Notes under the pieces: generated by a model
Databases searched by the model: none
What the model saw: only the letters and a program-made list of their open reading frames with translations
What the model was told of the DNA's origin: nothing
Assembly: GCA_963765265.1 (NCBI GenBank)
Contig: CAVXVN010000006.1
Coordinates: 248,001 to 312,000, forward strand
Reading direction: 5' to 3'
Source of the DNA: Bacillus_BD sp963765265
Lineage (GTDB): Bacteria; Bacillota; Bacilli; Bacillales; Cytobacillaceae
Length of the DNA: 64,000 bases
Translations under genes and position numbers: made by a program
In this document: positions 29,122-37,895 of the stretch, piece after piece
Numbering within the stretch: the stretch's first letter is position 1
Layout: each line of letters opens with the position of its first letter

Positions 29122-29847
29122 TTAACCTCCTTTTTCAGTATCCGCAAGCTCCATGTTACGGATTTCTATCGTGTCCTTGTAAGCTGGTATGCTTACTATT
29201 GGTTGTGGGGTTGAAAAGGATAAACGAAAATTTTGAATAAAAAATTCTTCTGCAGAATCCGATACTTGCATTTGATTATATAGTTTCTCGGCTGTATCCA
29301 TATTATCAACAGCTACTTTCACCTCAATTGGAAAGTGATCTAATGGAAAACCATCCATTTTCGTTATACCATTAATATCACGAATAACTGAGTTATTAAT
29401 CCACCTTTGGTCTGCAATGGAAATTTCTGAGGCACCAAAGCGGTTTAATTCATTAATAAGTTCGTGTAGTAAATAGGGTGAAATGGGTTCAACTGTTTCC
29501 CCAAGTAATAATTCCTCACTTACTGGCAAAATATTGATCACGATTCCCGGACCTTCATATTTCTCCAATCCCGCTTCGCCCTTAAACTCACGTAAGGTTT
29601 CTTTCAGAACTTGTTCTTTACTTTCTAACCTTTCTGTTTCATATTTTTCGATTCTTTCTTCATTTGAACGAATTTCTCGAACTAAACTAAGATACAGTTC
29701 CTTGTCTTTCACCAAGTCTTCTCGTAATTGTGAAGTATCACGTGTATCACGAATAATAGGTTCATTTACAGTTTGAAACTGTATAGCGGTCATAAAACCA
29801 ATAATTAACGTAATGACAGTCATACTTATCTTTTTTTTATCCCCCAT
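29122..29847 (-). CDS. ylxX: YlxX, DUF881 membrane-anchored protein
   Basis: One N-terminal transmembrane segment (about residues 8-24), a coiled coil (about 35-90, QLREDLVKDKELYLSLVREI), then the DUF881 domain (EGPGIVINILPVSEELL, LINELNRFGASEISIADQRWI). 241 residues. It is a paralogue of the adjacent YlxW. The conserved position next to divIB and ftsA suggests a division-related extracytoplasmic role; none is proven. Confidence 0.9.
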   Translation of the reverse strand: MGDKKKISMTVITLIIGFMTAIQFQTVNEPIIRDTRDTSQLREDLVKDKELYLSLVREIRSNEERIEKYETERLESKEQVLKETLREFKGEAGLEKYEGPGIVINILPVSEELLLGETVEPISPYLLHELINELNRFGASEISIADQRWINNSVIRDINGITKMDGFPLDHFPIEVKVAVDNMDTAEKLYNQMQVSDSAEEFFIQNFRLSFSTPQPIVSIPAYKDTIEIRNMELADTEKGG

Positions 29848-29878
29848 TTTCGCTCCACCAAACTTTCTGTACAGCCAA

Positions 29879-30595
29879 TCAGTTATTTAAAATTGCATTT
29901 ATAATGATTTCATTCTTTTCTTCTAATGTAAATTGTACATTTTCGCTCACTAACATATCTTTTACTCCGCCCTGCAAATTTAACGATGCTGACATCGTTT
30001 TTACATCTCCAATGGCCGTAATAACAAATGGAGCAGGGTGTTGATATCCATCTATTTCGATCACAGGCCCGTTACATAATATATATGAATCATGTGACAG
30101 CCTTTGTCCATTAATCGCGATTGCACTTGCGCCAGAAATATAGAGTTCATTTACAACATGAAATATATGGTGCTCATGAACGATATAATTATTTACATTC
30201 GTCTCATTGGGATTATAATCAGCATCAGCTAGAGTGACTTGGACTCCTTTGCCTTTTACTTTTACTTTTCCAAGATGCATCCTGAATTTTTCTGCATCAT
30301 CGGCAAGATTAGAGTAGAATTGAGCTTCGTTAGAAAGTTCTTTTTCCATCTTCAAAACTTGTGTTTGTTTTTGATAAAGCTCCTTTTGCAACTTTTGATT
30401 TTTTTCTTCTTGTTCGATTAATTCTGTACGCAATTCAAGATCACGTGCAAATTGACTACTCGTCATGTTCGTGTGATCATTTTGTTGCTCTGTTAAATGG
30501 TATGAAAAAGAAATCATATAGCCAAAAACTAGACAAACGAGTGTCATGATCACATATTTACCCTTCACGATCTTCTCCCGTTTCTCCTGATTCAT
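29879..30595 (-). CDS. ylxW: YlxW, DUF881 membrane-anchored protein
   Basis: Same architecture as YlxX: a short basic N-terminus, one transmembrane segment (YVIMTLVCLVFGYMISFSY), a long coiled coil (EQEEKNQKLQKELYQKQTQV) and the DUF881 domain (VKGKGVQVTLADADYNP, VNELYISGASAIAINGQRL). I start at the ATG at 30593-30595 (MNQEKREKIVKGKYV), with AAGGAG upstream; it overlaps divIB by 38 nt. Confidence 0.9.
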   Translation of the reverse strand: MNQEKREKIVKGKYVIMTLVCLVFGYMISFSYHLTEQQNDHTNMTSSQFARDLELRTELIEQEEKNQKLQKELYQKQTQVLKMEKELSNEAQFYSNLADDAEKFRMHLGKVKVKGKGVQVTLADADYNPNETNVNNYIVHEHHIFHVVNELYISGASAIAINGQRLSHDSYILCNGPVIEIDGYQHPAPFVITAIGDVKTMSASLNLQGGVKDMLVSENVQFTLEEKNEIIINAILNN

Positions 30596-31358
30596 CCGTT
30601 TCAGCTCCTTCCGATTCATAGGATTTAAAGAATGAACCCACCTCTAAATTAATGATGCCTTTTTGGTTAGGGCCCAATTGTCCAATAATGGAAGGATAAT
30701 GGGACATTTTCTTTGCAAATGTTCGTATTGTAGCACTTACTTCATTTCCATCATTCATAAAAAGCGATATATGATAGAGATCTGTTTTTTGGGGATCATA
30801 ATGAATCTCTGATATTGAATTCAGTACTTCATTAGGTAATTGTTCCAAACTATCCATCATTTCCTTCAATACATCGTTTTCAGAGAAACTGTAAAGTACG
30901 GGGGCATTTAATGGAAGGTCAGTGGTTTGTTTTTCATCAAGGACTTGTCCATTCTCCAATACTGGGATGAAGCTTTTCCCTTTAGAAATGTAGGCAATCC
31001 GTTTTAATTCTTGGATCTTAATCTCAACTGTATTTGGAAAGTGAATTTCCACTTCAACTTTTTTTATTTCGGGTAGCTCATTCAGTTTATCCTCAATTGC
31101 TTTTCCTTGAACATTCCATATGTTTGTATCATTATTAATTCCTGTACTCGAAGTAATTTCTTTATCCGAATGGACGTGATTTCCTGAGATGGTGATCGTT
31201 TTCACATGACTTAATGGAGATTGGAAATATACTATAAAGGCAATCAGCATAAAAAACAGAAGCAGCAATAGAATAAGCCGACGATTAGCTTTTTTTCGTC
31301 TTTGTTGTTTTAATTTAGGTATTCGATCCTCTAAAGACACTACTTTTCTTTTTTTCAT
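30558..31358 (-). CDS. divIB: Cell-division protein DivIB (FtsQ family)
   Basis: Part of the FtsL-DivIC-DivIB subcomplex that activates septal wall synthesis. A basic cytoplasmic tail of about 28 residues, a transmembrane segment (LILLLLLFFMLIAFIVYF), a POTRA domain (HVKTITISGNHVHSDKEI onward), the beta domain and an acidic C-terminus rich in E, D and G. The start is the ATG at 31356-31358, with AAGGAGGTGG upstream. Confidence 0.95.
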   Translation of the reverse strand: MKKRKVVSLEDRIPKLKQQRRKKANRRLILLLLLFFMLIAFIVYFQSPLSHVKTITISGNHVHSDKEITSSTGINNDTNIWNVQGKAIEDKLNELPEIKKVEVEIHFPNTVEIKIQELKRIAYISKGKSFIPVLENGQVLDEKQTTDLPLNAPVLYSFSENDVLKEMMDSLEQLPNEVLNSISEIHYDPQKTDLYHISLFMNDGNEVSATIRTFAKKMSHYPSIIGQLGPNQKGIINLEVGSFFKSYESEGAETDESGETGEDREG

Positions 31359-31403
31359 ACCAACCACCTCCTTAGTTAGTCATCCCCTGACAAGCCTTTT
31401 TAT

Positions 31404-31436
31404 TAAAAACAACGGCACGAATTTGCATGCCGTTAT
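31404..31436 (-). terminator. Terminator between murB and divIB
   Basis: Minus-strand AACGGCA and TGCCGTT stem across a 10-base loop, then GTTTTTAAT. It may separate or attenuate murB read-through into divIB. Confidence 0.75.
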
Positions 31437-31517
31437 ATTTGCAATCCATTTTTTAGTGTCTAACATCAATGAATAATTATAACACAGTAAATGGAAATTG
31501 AGATGGATTGTTTACCA

Positions 31518-32438
31518 TTACTTTCGACCTATTATTTCGACCTCTGTTTCCATTATGACCTTGTATGAATCATAAATTGTTTTTTTAACATAATCAATTA
31601 ATTGTAGAACTTCTTCCGCTTTAGCATTTCCAGCATTAATAATAAAATTTCCATGCATTTCAGAAATCTGTGCACCACCTATTTGATAGCCTTTTAATCC
31701 GGCCTCTTCTACTAATCTTCCTGCATAATATGGGAGGGGATTTCTAAAAATACTTCCTGCACAAGGAAAGTTCCAAGGTTGAGTCACTTTTCTATACTCT
31801 TTATTCTTTTGCATTGCTTCCATAATTTCTTCTTTATTTCCTTCTGTTAATTGAAATTCAGCCTCTACAACGATCCCTGGACGTTTTTTTTGTAACACAG
31901 AAGTACGATAAGAGAATTCCATTTCCTTATTCGTTAACCATTCAAATGTACCATCTTCAAAAAGAATATGTGCACTTGTCAAAATTTTTGAAACATCCGA
32001 TCCATGTGCACCTGCATTCATATATACAGCTCCACCAACCGAACCTGGTATCCCGCTAGCAAATTCAAATCCAGATAGAGCATTTCGGCTAATTTGAACG
32101 GCAAGACTTACGACTGAATACCCTGCACCAACAATTATCCTGTCCTCATTAATTTCGAGTTGATTCAAGCCATTTCCAAGCTTTATCACAACTCCCTCTA
32201 TCCCTTTATCAGACACAAGCAAATTGGATCCTCTTCCTATTGCTCTCCAATTAACTTTATATTTCCGAACCAATTCCATCGTTTTTTCCAAATTCTTAAT
32301 GGATGAAGGCTCAATGAACAAATCAGCAGGTCCACCTATTTTAATCGTTGTATGACCAGCTAAGGGTTCATCTTTTTTAATGCTTCCAATTTTCCATTCT
32401 ATAAGTTCATTCATCAGTTCGTTTAGATTATTATCCAT
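31518..32438 (-). CDS. murB: UDP-N-acetylenolpyruvoylglucosamine reductase
   Basis: Reduces UDP-GlcNAc-enolpyruvate to UDP-MurNAc with FAD and NADPH. The FAD-binding PLAGHTTIKIGGPAD, AIGRGSNLLVSDKGI and GSVGGAVYMNAGAHG are present, along with the catalytic serine segment PCAGSIFRNP and the C-terminal glutamate region. 306 residues, type II MurB. It follows murG in the same direction. Confidence 0.97.
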   Translation of the reverse strand: MDNNLNELMNELIEWKIGSIKKDEPLAGHTTIKIGGPADLFIEPSSIKNLEKTMELVRKYKVNWRAIGRGSNLLVSDKGIEGVVIKLGNGLNQLEINEDRIIVGAGYSVVSLAVQISRNALSGFEFASGIPGSVGGAVYMNAGAHGSDVSKILTSAHILFEDGTFEWLTNKEMEFSYRTSVLQKKRPGIVVEAEFQLTEGNKEEIMEAMQKNKEYRKVTQPWNFPCAGSIFRNPLPYYAGRLVEEAGLKGYQIGGAQISEMHGNFIINAGNAKAEEVLQLIDYVKKTIYDSYKVIMETEVEIIGRK

Positions 32439-32492
32439 AGTTACCTCCTAAAAAATAGGTTACCCTAGTCTATGCAAAGGGAATTTCTTGAG

Positions 32493-33594
32493 CTACTTTT
32501 TCTTTTCAACGAGCTCCCCCATTAGTTTATAAAGTCTATCTGCTGCATCGGGTATTCCTAATTTTTTAGCTGCCGTTTTCATGTCTGTTAATGTTTGTTC
32601 ATTCATTAGAATACGATCAATTTCTGACACCAGCTTTTGACCATTTAAATCACTTTCGAGTAACAATTTGGCAGCATGATGATCACTTAGAGCACGAGCA
32701 TTTTTTTCTTGATGATTATTCGTGACATATGGACTTGGGATTAAAATACTTGGAATCCCAAGTGATGTTAACTCAGCTAAAGTCGTTGCACCTGCTCTTG
32801 CAACTGTTAAATCCGTACCAGCAAGTACCTCAGGCATATTATGAACAAATGGTTTAATGACAACGTTTTTCGGATTGCCCATTTTTTCAACTTCCTTTTT
32901 CACCTTATCAAAATGAACGTCACCCGTAACATATAAAACTTGATATGGCTTTTCTCCAAGTTGGGATAATGATTGCAAAACAGCATCATTGATAGGCCTA
33001 GCACCTCGGCTTCCTCCTACAATCAATACAACTGGCTCCGTTAAACTTAATCCAACTGACAATCTCCCTTTTATCCCATCTTGGTTCAATACTTCTGAAG
33101 CACGGGGATTTCCAGTTAACACTACTTTTTGATCAGGAAAATAAGATCTAGCATCCTCAAAACAAACCGCTATCCGATCAACATATCGACTTAAAAATTT
33201 GTTTGTTAAACCTGGAACACTATTTTGTTCATGTATAATGGTTGGGATTCCAAGCTTCGCAGCAGCATAAACGACCGGGCCACAGACATAGCCACCCGTT
33301 CCAATCACCACATCTGCCCCAAACTCCTTCAACATTTTTTTACTCTCCCCTACTCCTTTTATAAAACGCATAATGGTTTTCATATTTTCGAGTGAAATTT
33401 TTCTTTTAAAACCAGTAATATGAATGGATTTAAATGGTATGTTCTCCATCGTTACAAGCTTGCTCTCTAGACCCTTTTCTGTTCCTATGTATAAGAATTT
33501 AGCATCATTGTGTTTCCTTTTTAATTTCACGTATGAGAGCTAGAGCAGGATAGATATGTCCACCCGTTCCTCCCCCACTGACAACAATATTCAT
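32493..33594 (-). CDS. murG: Undecaprenyl-PP-MurNAc-pentapeptide GlcNAc transferase (frame break near 5' end)
   Basis: Makes lipid II from lipid I at the inner face of the membrane. The true N-terminus is at the ATG at 33592-33594 (MNIVVSGGGTGGHIYPALAL), carrying the glycine-rich GGGTGGH membrane/lipid-binding loop. As written this frame stops after 29 residues; removing one A from AAAAA at about 33519-33525 joins it to KRKHNDAKFLYIGTEKGLE. Later motifs (HEQNSVPGLTNK, VVLTGNPRASEV, VARAGATTLAEL, PYVTNNHQEKNA) are intact. Repaired length is 366. Confidence 0.95.
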
Positions 33595-33693
33595 TTTTCC
33601 ACCTCAAACCCTTTAATTAAGTTAAAATTGATTTTCTCATAAAATACAAAAATGTGCGAGATAATCACTTGGTTGCTTTATCTATTCTACTAT

Positions 33694-33721
33694 ATTCTAT
33701 ACCATTGTAAGATACCATCAA
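33694..33721 (-). promoter_or_regulatory. Candidate SigA promoter of murG
   Basis: Minus-strand TTGATG (33716-33721), 16-base spacer, TAGAAT (33694-33699), downstream of the spoVE terminator. Confidence 0.5.
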
Positions 33722-33830
33722 AAGAATGTTTTAGAATCGTAATAATTTATATATGTTAGACGATTCCTGTAATATGTGAAAATGAATGGATATGAATCAA
33801 AAAATTCAGTTAATTATACACTTTTTACGC

Positions 33831-33857
33831 AAAAAAACTGACCACATTACAGGTCAG
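33831..33857 (-). terminator. Terminator of spoVE
   Basis: Minus-strand CTGACC and GGTCAG stem with an 8-base loop, then TTTTTTT. It separates the spoVE transcript from murG. Confidence 0.85.
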
Positions 33858-33868
33858 CTTGATAAAAA

Positions 33869-34969
33869 TTAATAACGCGAATAACGGCTAATGTTCAATA
33901 ATACACCAATTGCCATCAGCATGAGTGTTAAGGATGATCCACCATAACTTAGGAATGGTAATGTAATCCCTGTAACAGGCATTAATCCTGTTACAACACC
34001 AATATTGATCATGACTTGAATGGCAACCATGGCAATGATTCCAACTGCAAGAAAACTCCCATATAAATCAGGTGCACCTAAAGCAATTCGGATTCCTCTC
34101 CAAAGTAAGAGTGAAAATAATAGTAAAATGAACGATCCTCCGATAAAGCCAAGCTCTTCAGCTAAGATGGCAAATATAAAATCTGTTTGTGGCTCTGGCA
34201 GGTAAAAGAACTTTTGTCTACTTTCACCCAACCCCAATCCAAACAAACCACCTGGACCAATCGCAAAAAGCGATTGGATAATTTGAAAACCACTTCCCAA
34301 CGGATCCTGCCATGGGTCTAAAAAGGATGTAATTCGTTTCATTCGATACGGTGCAGAGACTACAAGTGCTACAAACCCTGCAACACCGATTAAACCCAAC
34401 ACGACAAAATGACTAATTCGTGCTCCTGCAATAAAGATCATCACAATACATGTTCCAACCATTACAGTACCTGTTCCTAAATCTGGTTGGAGCATAATCA
34501 TCCCAAATGCTAAGAATACTATACCAAGTGAAGGTGCCAATCCCTTTTTAAAAGAGGTGATAAATTTTTGCCTTTCTGATAAAAATTTTGCCAAGAAAGC
34601 AATCATGGCTAACTTCATAAATTCAGACGGCTGAACTGAAAAAGCACCAATTCCAATCCAGCTTCTCGATCCATTTCGCACATTCCCAACTCCTGGGATT
34701 AGCACAAGAATCAACAGGACAAAGCAGATGATGATTAAAACCTTTGCCCAGGTTCTCCATGTCCAATAATCAATGTTCATAATAAAAAACATAGCAATTA
34801 TCCCAACACCAGCAAACAACATTTGTCTTTTTGCAAAGAAAAAGGAATCATCAAATTTATACTCTGCCCATACCGCACTAGCACTGTACACCATAATTAA
34901 TCCTATTGCTAAAAGAGTAAAAGTTAAAATAAGTAACATAATATCAGGAGTCGTTTTTTTTGTGGGCAC
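33869..34969 (-). CDS. spoVE: SpoVE, SEDS-family glycosyltransferase for the spore cortex
   Basis: A polytopic membrane peptidoglycan polymerase of the FtsW/RodA/SpoVE family. About ten hydrophobic segments; signature elements include SRSWIGIGAFSVQPSEFMKL, QPDLGTG and the C-terminal GLMPVTGITLPFLSYGGSSL. 366 residues, the same as B. subtilis SpoVE. Assigned to SpoVE rather than FtsW because of its place between murD and murG and its pairing with spoVD in the same cluster; FtsW cannot be fully excluded. Confidence 0.92.
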   Translation of the reverse strand: MPTKKTTPDIMLLILTFTLLAIGLIMVYSASAVWAEYKFDDSFFFAKRQMLFAGVGIIAMFFIMNIDYWTWRTWAKVLIIICFVLLILVLIPGVGNVRNGSRSWIGIGAFSVQPSEFMKLAMIAFLAKFLSERQKFITSFKKGLAPSLGIVFLAFGMIMLQPDLGTGTVMVGTCIVMIFIAGARISHFVVLGLIGVAGFVALVVSAPYRMKRITSFLDPWQDPLGSGFQIIQSLFAIGPGGLFGLGLGESRQKFFYLPEPQTDFIFAILAEELGFIGGSFILLLFSLLLWRGIRIALGAPDLYGSFLAVGIIAMVAIQVMINIGVVTGLMPVTGITLPFLSYGGSSLTLMLMAIGVLLNISRYSRY

Positions 34970-35008
34970 AGATCACACCTCAAAATGCAAGTATTAGGGC
35001 TTGCATAA

Positions 35009-35062
35009 TAAGAAAGTAGGGGTTCTAGCTGACAAAACAAGAAATTCTAGTAACCCCTACTA
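35009..35062 (-). terminator. Hairpin between murD and spoVE, possible attenuator
   Basis: Minus-strand GTAGGGGTTACTAG and CTAGAACCCCTAC pair with one bulged base, followed by TTTCTTATT. It lies in the 140-nt gap before spoVE. Confidence 0.55.
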
Positions 35063-35109
35063 ACTCACACCACTTAAGAAGTCATCCTCTCTTTTTTAGA
35101 GACAAGCCC

Positions 35110-36462
35110 TTACTTAAGCTTATGCACTGCTTCTATAAAAATGTCTCCCCTTACTTCAAAAGTTTTATACTGATCCCAACTAGCACAAGCAGGAGATAAC
35201 AAAATCACATCTCCTGACTCCGATAGTTGGTAAGCAAGAGGCACCGCTTCAACCACATTATCGACACGTTTAATTGTTTTTATTCCTGCCTTCCTGGCTA
35301 CATTTTCAATTTTTTCCGCTGTTTGACCAAATGTAATAATCGCTTTCACATTTTTAAAGTATGGAATTAGTTCATCAAATTCATTTCCACGATCAAGTCC
35401 TCCAGCAAGGAGAATAATAGGCTCATTAAAAGCAACAAGCGCTTTCGTTGTAGCTAAAATATTTGTTGCTTTTGAATCATTATAAAATTTTCTACCTTCT
35501 ATCTCTTCAATAAATTGCAATCGGTGTTTCACTCCTGTAAACGTGTTTAACACCTGACAGATCGCTTCATTTGTCACACCAGATAATTTAGCTACTGCTA
35601 CTGCGGATAAGATATTTTCTAAATTATGTTCACCTGGTAAGCGAATATCCGCTATTTTGATAATCTGTTCCCCATCGAAAACAACCCAACCTTCCTTAAC
35701 AAAAATTCCTGATTCAAGCTCTCTTTTTGCTGAAAAGGGAATAATCTGAGCTTTAGAATGGCGAGCAATCTCCATAACTTCTTCCTGCTCTGCATTAACA
35801 ATAAAATAATCCTCTTCAGTCTGATTTTTAGTAATATTAGCTTTCGCTTTTACGTATTCTGATCTTGTTCCATGATAATCAAGATGAGCATCATACAAAT
35901 TAGTTAAAATGGCCATCCTCGGGCGAAAAGTCGGTGTCCCCATTAACTGAAATGATGATAGTTCAATCACAATTTGGTTAACTTCCTGAGCTTCTTGAGC
36001 CACTTCAGAAGCAACTGTACCGATATTACCTGCAATTAAAGGCTCTTTCTTCCCCACTTTCAGCATTTCAAACACTAACGTGGTCGTTGTTGTTTTTCCA
36101 TTTGTTCCTGTAATTCCTATAAACGGAGCGTCAGAAATCTGATATGCCAGCTCGACTTCAGTAATGACAGGAATCCCTCTTTCAAACGCCCCTTTAATCA
36201 TCGGATTATGATAGGGAATTCCAGGGTTTTTGACTATTAATTCAAACCCCTCATCAAGCATTTCAATTGGATGCCCCCCGCATATTACTGTAATTCCTTG
36301 TTCAAGTAAGCCTTGTGCTTCAGGATTTTCAGCTAATGGTTTTTTATCATTTACCGTTACAAAAGCACCTAACTTATGTAAAAGAGTTGCTGCACCTACA
36401 CCACTTTTGGCTAACCCTAGAACTAAGACTTTTTTATGAAGATACGTATTGATCATTTTCAT
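35110..36462 (-). CDS. murD: UDP-N-acetylmuramoylalanine--D-glutamate ligase
   Basis: Adds D-glutamate to UDP-MurNAc-L-Ala with ATP. Rossmann-like N-terminal domain (VLVLGLAKSGVGAATLL), P-loop GITGTNGKTTTT at residues 116-127, the LTNLYDAHLDYHGT segment, and YNDSKATNILAT in the C-terminal domain. 450 residues. The ATG directly follows the mraY stop, with GAGGTG upstream. Confidence 0.97.
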   Translation of the reverse strand: MKMINTYLHKKVLVLGLAKSGVGAATLLHKLGAFVTVNDKKPLAENPEAQGLLEQGITVICGGHPIEMLDEGFELIVKNPGIPYHNPMIKGAFERGIPVITEVELAYQISDAPFIGITGTNGKTTTTTLVFEMLKVGKKEPLIAGNIGTVASEVAQEAQEVNQIVIELSSFQLMGTPTFRPRMAILTNLYDAHLDYHGTRSEYVKAKANITKNQTEEDYFIVNAEQEEVMEIARHSKAQIIPFSAKRELESGIFVKEGWVVFDGEQIIKIADIRLPGEHNLENILSAVAVAKLSGVTNEAICQVLNTFTGVKHRLQFIEEIEGRKFYNDSKATNILATTKALVAFNEPIILLAGGLDRGNEFDELIPYFKNVKAIITFGQTAEKIENVARKAGIKTIKRVDNVVEAVPLAYQLSESGDVILLSPACASWDQYKTFEVRGDIFIEAVHKLK

Positions 36463-37438
36463 TTATAACCACACCTCAATATAAATTCCGATTATCGCAA
36501 ACAATAACCCAACACTCCAAAATGTTACAACAACCCGCCATTCGCTCCATCCAAGCAACTCATAATGATGATGCAATGGACTCATACGAAAAATTCTCTT
36601 CCCAGTTGTTTTAAAGGATAGGACTTGTAAAATAACAGATAGTGTTTCAATCACAAAAACACCACCAATAATAAGAAGGATCAATTCAAACTTTGTTAAA
36701 ATTGAAATGGCTGCAATGGCCCCGCCTAAGAGCCAATGATCCTGTATCACCCATAAACACTTTTGCAGGATGGGCATTAAAGACAAGAAAACCAAGAACG
36801 GCCCCCACAATTGCTACAGAGAAAATGGCTACCTCATATTGCGATTGGTTCCAAGCTAATACCGCAAATGCACCAAAGGCAATAGCTGCAGTTCCAGAAA
36901 CAAGTCCATCTAGCCCATCTGTTAAATTGACAGCATTTGAAAAACCCACAAGCCAAAAGACAATAAACAATGCATAAAAATATCCAAGTTCCAATGAATA
37001 ATCAGTAAGTGGAATTTCAATAGCTGTTGAAAAATTGGTTTGCTTTAATAAAAAGTAAACAATAACTGAAATAAGAATTTGGCCAAGTAATTTTTGTAAT
37101 GATGTTAAGCCAAGATTTCTTTTCAGTACTACTTTGATAAAATCATCTAAAAATCCTAATAATCCAAAACCAATCAAGACAAATAAAAGCAGAAAAGTTT
37201 TAATCGTAGGTTCACTGAATTTCTCTGTCATCACTAAAGTGGTGATAATAATAGAAAGTAGAATCATCACTCCGCCCATTGTAGGTGTACCCGTTTTTTT
37301 CTGATGCGATTTAGGTCCTTCTTCTCGAATACTTTGTCCAAATTTTAATCTTTTCAAGAAGGGAATAAAAATGGGAGATAATAGCACTGTTATCAAAAAA
37401 CCAAGTAATATCGTAAAAAAGATAACTTGCTCTAACAC
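36463..37438 (-). CDS. mraY: Phospho-MurNAc-pentapeptide transferase (one frame break)
   Basis: Transfers phospho-MurNAc-pentapeptide to undecaprenyl phosphate, making lipid I. Polytopic membrane protein with HQKKTGTPTMGGV, catalytic aspartates D98 and D99 in LGFLDDFIKV, NLTDGLDGL, and the histidine-rich SPLHHHYEL near the C-terminus. The frame breaks at about 36725-36731, after GDTGSLAL: removing one base of CTTAGG gives LGGAIAAISIL. Repaired length is 324, normal. The gene is essential, so the break is surely not a natural null. Confidence 0.95.
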
Positions 37439-37439
37439 A

Positions 37440-37895
37440 TTACTCCCTCCCTTCCCGTTTAGTTTGTTTATTTAATATAGTAAATTCCTTTACTACCTCA
37501 GCAATATCATATGTGTTCCTTATTCTATTCAGACTGTTTTTATGAAATAAACAAAATGTAGTTTGATCACTTTCAATTATTTCACTTGATGATATTTTCT
37601 TACTTAATTGATTTAACATATCCTCTAAACCTTTCCATAAATCATTTGTTAAAAACACAGGAAAATAACTTGGAGTATAGGAAGGAAGAGTTTTTTCTTC
37701 ATCCCATATTGCGGCAATCGCACCATTTTCAATGGCTTCATTTAATTCTCCAGAGTCTCTATATACCGGAATAAAAATTCCTTTTGGTTGTAATACTTGT
37801 GAAAATGCAGTAACCGTATGAAAGTGAAGCACAGAATCATTTATTCCTCTTCTATTTGGAAATAAATTGGCCAATTCATTATAAGTTAACGGCAT
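37440..37895 (-). CDS. Orphan Mur-ligase N-terminal-domain-like protein
   Basis: A 151-residue soluble protein resembling only the N-terminal, UDP-binding domain of MurE/MurF: a TVTAFSQVLQPKGIFIPVY stretch matches the DSR..pG.LF..l region, AIENGAIAAIWDEE matches the AI..GA.a.v block, and FLTNDLWKGLEDMLNQL matches the V.D...AL..LA helix. There is no P-loop and no ligase core. It overlaps the murE stop by 10 nt, has AGGAG 8 bases before its ATG, and ends 1 nt before the mraY ATG, so it is a real, tightly coupled gene and not a murF fragment left by a frame break. Function unknown; it could bind nucleotide precursors or modulate MurE. B. subtilis lacks it here. Confidence 0.75.
   Translation of the reverse strand: MPLTYNELANLFPNRRGINDSVLHFHTVTAFSQVLQPKGIFIPVYRDSGELNEAIENGAIAAIWDEEKTLPSYTPSYFPVFLTNDLWKGLEDMLNQLSKKISSSEIIESDQTTFCLFHKNSLNRIRNTYDIAEVVKEFTILNKQTKREGRE

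Noticed and set aside
36720..36735. Programmed +1 frameshifting: mraY reads CTT-AGG-C at its break, identical to the yeast Ty1 slip site, and tmcAL has CTT-AGG-G
   Set aside because: The other 21 breaks share no slip site, bacteria are not known to use this one, and every event is explained by one extra base in a homopolymer. Breaks at a 0-frame stop are expected by chance, because any shifted frame soon meets a stop.
37440..37895. Fragment of a frameshifted full-length murF
   Set aside because: The gene begins with its own ribosome site and ends 1 base before mraY; there is no room or sequence for the missing ligase domains.
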